64,000 bases of DNA, taken from Eleusine coracana subsp. coracana. Its lineage: Eukaryota; Streptophyta; Magnoliopsida; Poales; Poaceae. Position 1 is the first letter of the stretch. Every line of letters starts with the position of its first letter. Location: contig CM064430.1 in NCBI GenBank assembly GCA_032690845.1, forward strand, positions 52,115,882 through 52,179,881. Reading direction: 5' to 3'. The position numbers and the translations under genes were made by a program. Positions 47,690 to 57,540 of this stretch are shown here, piece after piece. A model generated the notes under the pieces. It ran no database searches and was not told the DNA's origin. It saw nothing but the letters and a program-made list of their open reading frames with translations.

Positions 47690-48985
47690 CAGCACCGAGA
47701 CACCCCTGCCCCTCTGCTCCATCCCCACCTCGCTCACCCCCGTCCTCGACCCCCTTGCGCCGATCCCCGCTGTCGCCGACGAACCGGAGCCACCCCCCCC
47801 TCCCCCCCTTCGTCGCGAGCCCTCCCCGAGCTCCAACTCCCGTGCGCGACCACTCTGGTGAGCTCGCCGTGCCTCCCTCTCTCTCTTGGACCTCTCCCGA
47901 CCGAACCCCGCCCACCGGAGCGCCTTCCCGGCCAACTCCGGTGAGCATCCCCGCCACCGCCGTCGTGTAGCCGCCGCCCTCATTCGAAGGCAAGTGTCCT
48001 TGATGCATCTTGCACCTATTAAAATGTTACTATGGAATTGCATGCTTGTGTCAATTGATTGGGAACTTATTGTTAGGGTTTTCCTAGTACTGTTTAACCC
48101 CTTTTTCCTTGTCGCCTCGAACTAGTTGGATGGTTGGTTGTGGGTAGATAATGCTTAGATGGCTTATGGGATGTGGGGTTAATATTAATCTTGATTAATG
48201 AACAATGTCAAGTGGGAAATGATTGGTAAATCTTTTAGCAACATGGCTTAGGGATCTATGCAAGATGGATGGAATGAATGTGGTGCCGTGGGCACATGGT
48301 TGGTGGTGGTAGGCTTGTTGTAGATCCTAGGAACTGGTTCTTGGAGCGACAACTGAGGAAAACAGTGCCCTCACAAGACCGACATGGGTAAGTCTTAGCA
48401 TAGTAATGAGGTGTTCTCCTAGTGTCGGTGCAGCATTTGGTGGAGCGGGGAATGGAAGTCAAGAGAGGACTGTCCTTGTATTTGAATGGCTCAAGAGGGG
48501 GCTCCTGGGGTGATGAGCTGCTTGTTGAGGGGCTATCACTTATGGACGGGAGTGGAACCTTAGTGGCTAGCATGTACTGGGAGACCCTTTGGAAAAGCCT
48601 CGTAGTGAAACCCTGCCACACACCAAAGGAAGTGTGTAATATGGGTCGCGTTCACAGGCATAAAGGAAATCACAACTTGTGGGTAAAGTGGTACAAACTC
48701 TGCAGAGTATCAAACTATCATGATAGCCGTGCTCACGGTCAAGAGCGGCCTGGAATCCTCACAAGATTAGTTGGGTATGGATTGGTATGGTTGGAAGGGT
48801 GGGATGGACTGGGACTTGGTTAGTATAGCACCTTGTGGAATCATGGTTGGGATGACCCCACGTAGTAAATAGGATGCTTAGGTTAATTAAAAGCTCATGC
48901 AACCCACCCTATAAAGCCTTTTCTTGACCATAGCCCCGTGTCATCTTTTCCCCCACTTGCTGAGTACGACACGTACTCACCCTTA

Positions 48986-50268
48986 TGTTGACGGTCCTTA
49001 ATAGCCATTTTTATACCGTCAACTCCTTGCAATAATTAGATAAAAGCAACGCACCAACATAGAAGTAGGGCTTTGAACTAACCATTTCCACAAGTGTTGG
49101 TGAATATTTGTATGCAGGTGGAATAAGCGCTATTTTGGGGTACACCAAGGGGCAAAATGGCAAAGTACACACATTGACAAAGTCGACCCTTGCCATATGG
49201 AGAAAAAGGCCCACAACTCCTGAACAGATACGAATTATCCACAGGCACTCCACCTCAGGGACGAGGAAGCCCACAGGGAGGGAACCGACCTAGGTTCAGG
49301 CCCAGTGGCCACCAGGCCTGGTCGGCCGACCAGGGGGTGAGCCCACTGGCCTGCTCCTTGAGTCGGTGACTCCCACCGACTTTCTCCATCGTCTCAGGAA
49401 ACCTTCCATACTTACCACACCCCTGGAACTGCCTCAGAACACAATAAAAAAAGGGGAGGGGCACCTCCCAAATCATCAACCACTCCACCATTCACATTTT
49501 ACATTAGAGGAAGGGCTCCTCCCTAGGCTAGTGCTCCACTTGTAAATATTTAGACTAGGAAGAGAGTGAGAAGAGAATAGTGTGGGGGAAGACCACTTAG
49601 AGTGCTCTTCCTTCCCACTTGTACCCTTACGTGGATATTGTACCTCTACGGCCGTTGCCCATCATAGTGAGCGGACGTGATATATATTGAGTCAAGATAT
49701 TCAGCGGGAGAGTAAGGTATCATTCTCCATTTGCTTATGAGCTCGGTGTTCTTCCATAAGATTATTCTATTCTCGTTGCTGTGAATAGAATAGCGACGTA
49801 CAACTTAGGCGTGGTGTCTAGGTCTATCGTTGCCATTGTTTGTCACGTAATCCACGGACGAGAGGGGGCCGCACGGGTAGTGACATCCCCGTCCGGTATT
49901 AGCATCCCTCCACGTGTGGTTGTGTCATAGCCTCTTGGCCAGAGTCGCTTGTGTATACAGGGGTAAGCCGGCAGCCAAAGTAAACACTTGGGTGTGTGTC
50001 CTTGCTTGCCTTAGGAGTCTTTGCCCAGTTATATCCTCTCTAACCTAGCAGCCTAGTAGTGTGTTTGGGTGATCCTTGGTTTAATCCTAGTTATCTAAGA
50101 ACTCACACACCATTCCTTTAGGAGAACTATAAATTGACAGCCATTGGATAAATCCTTTGGTGAAGTGCTACAGCGGAGTTATCCGTGCGCTTGCGGATAT
50201 TTACCAGTAGGCATTCTAGCATTCCTTGCAAGCAGTGTTTATTTGGTTTGACCTAGCAAGTGTCAACA
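48986..50268 (+). repeat. 5' LTR of Athila 2 (1283 bp)
   Basis: It carries the 18-bp palindrome CCTGGTCGGCCGACCAGG (49317-49334). The TATA region here reads AATAAAAAAAGG (49443), whereas the 3' LTR keeps TATAAAAG. Hairpins lie at 49855-49895 and 50180-50199. Confidence 0.85.
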
Positions 50269-50276
50269 AGCATTTC

Positions 50277-50294
50277 TGGCACCGTTGCCGGGGA
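50277..50294 (+). other. Primer binding site (tRNA-Asp) of Athila 2
   Basis: TGGCACCGTTGCCGGGGA complements the 3' end of plant tRNA-Asp (GUC) except for one base (A for G at position 5). It lies 8 bp after the LTR end, following AGCATTTC. Confidence 0.8.
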
Positions 50295-50384
50295 ACGGTT
50301 GTGTGTTTTCTTTGAGACCGAAGATTGACCTCGTATTTGTATCCTTATTCTAAAAATACCAAAAATCTTTTTTCTTTTTTTTTC

Positions 50385-51164
50385 ATGGACCAAATTTCTC
50401 TCCAATCTTTATTCGGTCCGAAGGGCGAGTTCATAGAACCACCACAATTATCGCAACCCGTTGTTGCGCAAGGTTATGAACTCTGTCCCGATTTCATTTC
50501 TTTGGTTCAGGAACTTTCTTTCTTGGGAATTTTTTTTAAAATCCTTATCGCCATTTGCGAGAGTTTGAGCAATTGTGTGCATGTCTTGCAATCCATGGCA
50601 TGTCACATGATACGCTAAAGTGGAAATTGTTTCCTTTCTCTCTCAATGAGACTGCAAAACAATGGTACACCTATACAGCAGGAAAAGTGAACGGGGATTG
50701 GATTAAATTGCGGGATAAATTATATTGCTTCCTTAAGTATGGAAATTCTCAACTTTCGGCAAATTGAGAAAGAGCCCATAGGCGCGGCCTCGGTCAGATT
50801 GTTGGTTTTATCTCAATCTGGTCCGGACATGTCATTACCCAACACTGTGATTTTGCAACATTTTTACATGGGTCTTGACAAGGAATCCGCCCTATATCTT
50901 GACATTACGGCCGGAGGGTCATTCTCTCATAAAACGTCGACGGAAGGGAAAGAACTTTTGGACCGCCTTGCAGAAAATTCTTCCTTCCTAAGCAACATAA
51001 GTCAACTGATCCCCGAGGCTAAGTCAAGATCTGAGGAGCCTTCTATTTCGGAACCAGAACCGATAGAATCAATTTCTACGTGTTCAGAAAATGAAGCCCC
51101 AGCCGAACCAGATAAGGGAAAAGAATTCTCATTTTTAGAAATTCCCTTATCAATTCGAGGATGA
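50385..51164 (+). pseudogene. gag of Athila 2
   Basis: ATG 50385 opens MDQISLQSLFGPKG. Frameshifts near 50540 and near 50745 move the reading through LKWKLFPFSLNETAKQWYTY (gag core) and GPDMSLPNTVILQHFYMGLD to TGA 51162. The core pattern AKQWY is typical of plant Gypsy gag. No CCHC knuckle is visible, as in many Athila gags. Confidence 0.7.
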
Positions 51165-51891
51165 ACTTTTTGAAGATTTTGGAAACACCTCAAATTATTT
51201 TTGCGAACCAAAACCCCCTGTGCCCCCGTCAATCCCTGAGTCAGTACAAAAAGCCTTTTTGCAAGAGACAATGAAAGGATTGATCATGATCATCAGTGCA
51301 GAATGGTTGAATGAAGTAGAGTCTAACCCAAATACGCTTAGGTTGAGCTCCCCTTCTAGCACAATCCATTGCCAGATCAGGGGAGAAAACATAGATGTTT
51401 TGTACAACCCAATGGTAGGAGCTAACGTGATTTCTGCTCAGCTCGCTCTAGATCTTCTAGGCGACAAAACTTTAGAGCCTACCAACCAAACCTTTAAGGA
51501 TTCTTCTGGAAAACTTTTGCAAGGGTTTGGGGTTTTGCAGAACATTACCGTCAGGTGCGGTAGCATAGAGGCGATCCTAGATTTTCATGTGTTTGAAGTC
51601 TCAGACTTCACACTTTTGATAGGACGCCCCGTAGAAAGACTTTTTGATGTCTTCTCTATGGGAGGCCTCGATTTACACCTTGGTGGGAGGAAATTTTCTG
51701 TCCCCTTGTCTAGAGCTAGAAACGCTAGGGCAGAACCACCTCTCGATCAAGAACCGATTGAGGAGGTATTGGCCATTTTTCCGTTCAAGGATACCGAGTC
51801 CTTTCTTGATGATAATTCCACTGATTTTATTCAAGAGAAGGATGACTCGGGAGTAACCCTTGAACTGCCTTCCTGGAAACCAGAGCCATGA
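51165..51891 (+). pseudogene. Protease-like region of Athila 2
   Basis: The open frame at 51220-51891 has the protease fold pattern (FKDSSGKLLQGFGVLQNITV, DFTLLIGRPVERLFDVF), but the active-site position reads LYNPMVGANVIS instead of a D-[ST]-G or D-x-G-A form. The catalytic Asp is therefore apparently lost. The tail is acidic and links to RT. Confidence 0.6.
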
Positions 51892-51903
51892 CCCCCAGTC
51901 GAG

Positions 51904-53265
51904 TTGAAAACCTTGCCCCCAGGCCTTTGCTATGCCTTCTTAAACGGTGACACAGAAACTCCCGTCATCATAAGCGACAAGCTTAGTGACGTGGAGACAA
52001 CCAAACTCCTAGCCGTTTTAGAGAAGCATAGAGCTGTGATCGGCTGTGCCCTCCAAGACCTCAAGGAAATCAGCCCAGCACTTTGCACCCATCGCATCCC
52101 CATAGATTCAGATAGCACACCTTCTAGGGAGCCTCAGTGTAGGCTAAACAATGCGATGTGGGAAGTAGTGAAAAAGGAGGTCTTGAAACTGCTGCATGTG
52201 GGGATCATTTACCCTGTACCGCACAGTGAGTGGGTAAGCCCGGTCTAGGTTGTGCCTAAAAGAGGAGGTATGATGTTAGTTGAAAATGATCGGAATGAGC
52301 TAATTCCGCAACATACCGTCACGGGTTGGAGGATGTGCATAGATTACTAAAAACTCAACAAGGCAACGAAAAAGGATCATTTTCCCCTTCCTTTCATTGA
52401 TGAAATGTTAGAAAGGCTGGCAAATCATTCCATCTTCTGTTTCCTTGATGGATATTTGGGTTATCATCAGATTCCCATCCATCCCGAGGACCAGAGCAAA
52501 ACTACGTTCACATGTCCCTATGGAACCTACGCCTACCGTAGAATGTCGTTTGGACTGTACAACGCTCCTGCATCGTTCCAACGATGTATGATGTCTATTT
52601 TTTTGGGCATGATTGAAAATATTATGGAAGTCTTCATGGACGATTTCTCCGTCTATGGTAAGACTTTCGACCATTGTCTAGAAAATCTGGATAAGGTTTT
52701 GTAGAGATGCCAAGAGAAGGACCTTGTGCTGAACTAGGAGAAATGCCACTTCATGGTCCGTGAAGGCATCGTACTGGGACGTCGAATGTCCGAGAGAGGA
52801 CTGGAGGTTGACAGAGCAAAAATTGAAGTCATCGAACGACTACCTCCTCCAGTCAACATCAAAGGTATCCGCAGCTTTCTTGGGCATGATGGGTTTTACT
52901 ATCATTTTAGTAAGAATTTCTTTCAAATTGCTAGATCCCTCACTTGCCTGTTAGCAAAAGATGTAACCTTTGATTCCCATGATGAGTGCATACATATTTT
53001 TAAAACCTCGAGAGATGCACTCATCCCGGTCCTAGTTATCCAAAACCCCGACTGGACCGTAACCACCTTGGCCCTGTGTGATGTGCATAAATTCATTGTA
53101 CAAAACCCGAAACCAAAACATCACACTTTTGTCCGTTTAAGCAAGACACCCACTTTAGAGACCATCACTAGTGTTTTTGCTAACAACAAATCTAGGCCAA
53201 TGTTTGTGAGAGCTAGAGCCTTATTCTTCACCATGTTTGCTGTTCTCCATTTGCTTAAGTGCTAA
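51904..53265 (+). pseudogene. RT of Athila 2, without RNase H and integrase
   Basis: One frame with stops (52246, about 52348, 52702, 52735) spans an N-terminal linker, FPLPFIDEMLERLANHSIFC, FLDGYLGYHQIPIHPEDQSK, GTYAYRRMSFGLYNAPASFQ and the intact catalytic VFMDDFSVYG (about 52630-52660). It continues through the thumb region (IKGIRSFLGHDGFYYHFSKN). After NPDWT the expected RNase H core is absent, and the remaining 60 codons look like a junction into an RNase H or integrase remnant. No HHCC or DDE motif follows. Confidence 0.8.
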
Positions 53266-53444
53266 GGAATTGGGTGTTTATCTTTTAGTAGAGTTTTGTG
53301 CATTTGTTTAATTCTCTTTATTCTCAAAAATGCTCATTATCTCCTGAAATAAAAACCATTATCACCAATGCGTGTGAAGATCAAAGCCTTAAACTCCCCT
53401 GCTGGCACCATCACAGAGGAGAGATCGGTGGAGCCACCCCAGGC

Positions 53445-53600
53445 TCGGCCGATGTGCCACGTCGGCTGACCAGGGAGGTGGCTCAGTAATGCCCCTCCTC
53501 CTCCAGTTGATGACACATATCCTCCCTTATTCGATCTTCTGGTTTTTTAGAAAGTTTGGGGATGAGAATATCAGGAATTCATACTCTTACACCTATAAAA
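53445..53600 (+). promoter_or_regulatory. Internal promoter of Athila 2 ORF3
   Basis: TCGGCCGA (53445-53452) is followed 142 bp later by TATAAAA (53594-53600), then a CT-rich leader to ATG 53681. The layout repeats that of the LTR promoters of this family. Confidence 0.5.
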
Positions 53601-53680
53601 GCTCTCCTCCTCTCCACTCCTTTGCACAACCATCTTATTCTCACCTAATTCCCATAGAAACCAGTACATTTTGCTCTCCA

Positions 53681-54415
53681 ATGGTTGGGAACATGGCTCT
53701 CTCTTTAACCTCATCGACGTCCACATTCAATGTTGAAGGAGTGCCTAAACAAGCCAACCACATAGCCACACTAAATGAGGAGCTATTAGAGCATGCCATG
53801 AGCATAAAACCACTACGTATTCTAGCCCCTTCTGCCCAAAACCTTGCTGTCCCAAGACCATCAACCGGCACTCTCGCGCCCAAGAAGCACCCACTCCAAG
53901 ATGAAGGCCCCATGCTGCAAGCGGGAGAAATATATGAAGGCACACTACAGAGCAAGTCAGGGAGGGTGATCTCACACCACTACAGCGCCTCCACCTATAC
54001 CCCCGAAACACCTGTCTCAAACGGGTGTTTCATGATCTCGGGTGTCCGAAAACCGGGCCCGGGAAAGGGGAAAGGATTTTTCTTTGCTCCCGGGACGCGC
54101 GACTTGCTGCGGGAATCCAATGCTTCTTCTCCTACTCCCTCAAAAATCCAAAGGCATCTCTCCCCTCCTCCCATCAAGAGGGCAGGAGGAGAATATGCGA
54201 GTAGCGATGAGAAGAAACCTGTTTCCCGAGGTCCGACCACAAAGCAACTCGCTCTCACCATAGTTGATCTTAATAAACAAATACACACCTTGCGAGAGCG
54301 AGTGGATGAGCTTATGATGGAAAAGGAAGCAACACAGGAGGACATAAGAATATTCAAGAGCGGGATGACATGCAAAAGCAAGAAGCTCTACTCACTCATG
54401 GGGACAAAAGGATGA
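53681..54415 (+). CDS. ORF3 of Athila 2, unknown protein
   Basis: The frame is open from well upstream, but ATG 53681 (MVGNMALSLTSSTST) is favoured because it follows the internal TATA box at a leader distance of about 80 bp. About 244 residues: a Ser/Thr-rich N-terminus, a middle part with ISGVRKPGPGKGKGFFFAPG, a Pro/Ser/Lys region, and a C-terminal coiled coil (QLALTIVDLNKQIHTLRERV and following). There is no transmembrane segment or signal peptide, so an envelope role is not supported. The ORF occupies the position of the extra ORF in Athila elements. It is the only long gene in the window without an internal stop. I do not recognise its family. Confidence 0.5.
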   Translation: MVGNMALSLTSSTSTFNVEGVPKQANHIATLNEELLEHAMSIKPLRILAPSAQNLAVPRPSTGTLAPKKHPLQDEGPMLQAGEIYEGTLQSKSGRVISHHYSASTYTPETPVSNGCFMISGVRKPGPGKGKGFFFAPGTRDLLRESNASSPTPSKIQRHLSPPPIKRAGGEYASSDEKKPVSRGPTTKQLALTIVDLNKQIHTLRERVDELMMEKEATQEDIRIFKSGMTCKSKKLYSLMGTKG

Positions 54416-56023
54416 ATATTACGCTAAGTGATCATCCCCATGGGTTTATCATTTCTCTGGCGTTTTATTTACTTTCAATATTTCCGTTTCAATTTAAATT
54501 CCAATCATATCTGTAAGCGCCCAATTTTATTTGAATTATCAATGAATTTGGCTCCTCGGCGTTTGCCGGTAGGGCATATATTTTGTTTGTGTTTGTTTCT
54601 TTGTTAAAAATAAAGAAAGGTACAAAACGACGCCAAGGGGCCGAAAAGCACATAGGACATTCAACGAACACATCCAGAAACAGAGCAAGACTGGAACATA
54701 GGAGGTCCGCAGAAAAAACAGAGCACCAGAGGGGCTCAGCCAGAGTCGGTCGAACTCCCCTGGTCGGCCGACCTGGCCCTGGCCCCTCTCTGGTCCAAAT
54801 TTCCTTGACATTCTGGTCAGTCCCCCTACACCTGGAAAATAAATTCTCTTGCAAATTCTAAAATGATTTCCAGTATTATCTCACTCTCTCATGGATAAAT
54901 TGAAAATTAAAATTTGCAATCATGTTGAAATTTGAATTTGTTTGCACAAGTTTTATTCCTAGTCCAGACCTTACCTTGTGAACAAAAATTTCATTAAGGA
55001 CCAGCAAGCTCTCTAGATTATTGTTGGATATGATATAGTTAGGTGAAATGAGTCTAACTCTTTTATTCAATCACTTGGGGAATTTAACTTCTTTTCAAAA
55101 ATACAAAAATATCTTGTAGCACATGCTCCTCTTTGATAATGTTTACTCCTACCACAGCCATATTTATACATTTTGTCAAATGGAACCCCACTCAAATGCT
55201 GCTTGTTGACATTGCGCTTTGTCAAAATTTTGTGACCCTTATGAACATCTCACTATTCTCTCTTGAACAAAATAAATGTGCACAAAAAAATATAAAATAA
55301 ACCTCTTCCTCAGTAGGATTTGGTTACACCCTCCACCTCACCATCCATCCATACAAAAGGATGCTCCCCACGCATAAATCCTCGCTCTCCCAAATAGAAG
55401 GCATGGCTATACAAAAAAAAGCTCACAAGAAAAGGAGCATAAGAAAAAGAAAAGAGAAAAGAAAGGAAAGAAAAATAGCCATGCCCAAATCAATGAGAGC
55501 GGCAAAAATTCATTTTGAGCATCACCATTATTTTCTCTCATCACCTCATTTTCATGCACACAAACACTCGCTCAAGAGATGAATGGTTTGATACTTCTTA
55601 GGATCCAATCTTTTGCCCTAGCAATATATGAAAACAAGTATGCTTCTTTATCCCTACCTAGAGCCCCACAAAATAGCCTTTGTAGAGGTAGGAATGACAA
55701 AGAAAGGGCATGAAATTCAAAATTGCCTTGGTAAGGAGATACACACTTTGAGCGATCGAGAGAATCAAATGAGGAGCATTGCTATATTTCTTTTCAAAAA
55801 TAATAAAAACTCCTTGTGTTTGATAAAAAGAGCCAAGATGACTGGATCCTTGACCGTTCCATCCATCAATCGTCCAAGAGTACATGATAGCCACTCCACA
55901 TAGTTCACTTGTGCAGGTATGACAGGAAATAACTCTTGTGCTTACTATTTCGAAGAACCTCATGATCCACCTTAGTCCTATGCCTTCACTCAGGACGACT
56001 AAAAAGCTAAGTGTGGGGGAGCT
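54416..56023 (+). other. Non-coding 3' region of Athila 2
   Basis: AT-rich and A-rich (about 55400-55480). It contains GGTCGGCCGACC at 54762-54773 without a nearby TATA box, and polypurine tract GTGTGGGGGAGC (56011-56022) before the 3' LTR. The layout and CCTAGCAATATATG / TTTGAGCGATC stretches parallel 8163-9576 of the Athila-like element. Confidence 0.55.
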
Positions 56024-57307
56024 TGTTGATGGTCCTTAACACCCATTTTTATACCGTCAACTCCTTGCAATAATTGGATAAAAGCAACGCACCAACATAG
56101 AAGTAGGGCTTTGAACTAACCATTTCCACAAGTGTTGCTGAATATTTGTATGCAGGTGGAATAAGCACTATTTTGGGGTACATCAAGGGGCAAAATGGCA
56201 AAGTACACACATTGACAAAGTCCACCCTTGCCATATGGAGAAAAATGCCCACAACTCTTGAACAAAGACAAATTATCCACGGGCACTCCACCCCAGGGAC
56301 GAGGAAGCCCATAGGGAGGGAACCGACCTAGGCCCAGGCCCAGTGGCCACCAGGCCTGGTCGGCCGACCAGGGGGTGAGCCCACTGGCCTGCTCCTTGAG
56401 TCGGTGACTCCCACCGACTTTCTCCACCGCCTCAGGCAACCTTCCATACTTACCACACCCCAGGAACCGCCTCAGAACACTATAAAAGAAGGGGAGGGGC
56501 ACCTCCCAAATCATCAGCCACTCCACCATTCACATTTTACATTAGAGGAAGGGTTCCTCCCTAGGCTAGTGCTCCACTTGTAAATATTTAGACTAGGAAG
56601 AGAGTGAGAATAGAATAGTGTGGGGGAAGACCACTTAGAGTGCTCTTCCTTCCCACTTGTACCCCTACGCGGATATTGTACCTCTATGGCTGATTGCCCA
56701 TCATAGTGAGCGGCCGTGATATATATTGAGTCAAGATATTCAGCGGGAGAGTAAGGTATCATCCTCTATTTACTTATGAGCTCGGTGTTCTTCCAGAAGA
56801 TTATTCTATTCTCGTTGCTGTGAGTAGAATAGCGACGTACAACTTAGGCGTGGTGTCTAGGTCTATCATTGCCATCGCTTGTCACGTAATCCACGGACGA
56901 GAGGGGACCGCGCGGGTAGTGACAGCCCTGTTCGGTATTAGCATCCCTCCACGTGTGGTTGCGTCATAGCCTCTTCACCGGAGTCGCCTGTGTATACAGG
57001 GGTAAACCGGCGGCCAAAGTAAGCACTTGGGTGTGTGTCCTTGCTTGCCTTAGGAGTCTTGGCCCAGTTATATCCTCTCTAACCTAGCAGCCTAGTAGTG
57101 TGTTTGGGTGATCCTTGGTTTAATCCTAGTTATCTAAGAAATCGCACACCGTTCCTTTAGGAGAACTATAAATTGACAGCCATTGGAGAAATCCTTTGGT
57201 GAAGTGCTATAGCGGAGTTATCCCTGCGCTTGTGGATATTTACCAGTAGGCATTCTAGCATTACTTGCTAGCAGTGTTTATTTGGTTTGACCTAGCAAGT
57301 GTCAACA
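56024..57307 (+). repeat. 3' LTR of Athila 2 (1284 bp)
   Basis: It starts TGTTGATGG and ends GTCAACA. The palindrome lies at 56355-56372 and intact TATAAAAG at 56481-56488. It differs from the 5' LTR by scattered, mostly transition changes. Confidence 0.85.
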
Positions 57308-57540
57308 CCTTGCTATACCATGTTGCTGATCAGCCCTAGGAGAAGATTGGAGCCACTACGAAGATGAAGGAAGCGAGACTAGGCGATGATCCACCAGTCG
57401 ATTCCTATGGAGATTAGGACGTCTACGCTAGTTGATTTCCGTTGCTTGGATGTAATTTTCTTTTAGACCCACGGGTCCTACTGTAATAAAGATACGATGT
57501 AATAATTAAAGGATATGGATATTTATTCTATTTACCATTA

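Larger units (their letters stand above)
48986..57307 (+). mobile_element. Athila-type Gypsy element 2 (8.3 kb), deletion derivative
   Basis: LTRs 48986-50268 and 56024-57307 have inverted ends TGTTGAC/GTCAACA. The target duplication is CCTTA (48981-48985) and CCTTG (57308-57312), one mismatch. A tRNA-Asp primer site and a polypurine tract (56011-56022) are in place. Gag, a protease-like region and RT are present but broken. RNase H and integrase are gone. A third ORF with its own TATA box lies downstream. Confidence 0.85.
47067..57540 (+). repeat. 5' LTR of Tekay 2, split and 3'-deleted
   Basis: The LTR parts are 47067-48985 and 57308 to about 57540. TATAAAA lies at 47683-47689 after a GC-rich promoter region. 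The hairpin TGAGTACG-ACA-CGTACTCA lies at 48961-48979, just before the insertion. The expected LTR end (CA) and tRNA-Met primer site are not found; LTR-like sequence passes into extra-ORF coding near 57541, implying a deletion. Confidence 0.65.

Noticed and set aside
47190..48043. Pro/Arg- and Gly-rich open frames in both Tekay 2 LTR copies (also 63266-63968)
   Set aside because: Low-complexity translations of CCG/CCC-rich LTR leader; the same sequence recurs as LTR, and no frame is favoured.
55361..55582. Lys/Arg-rich short frame in the 3' region of Athila 2
   Set aside because: It reflects an A/G-rich low-complexity stretch (AAGAAAAG); no domain and no conserved counterpart in the Athila-like element.
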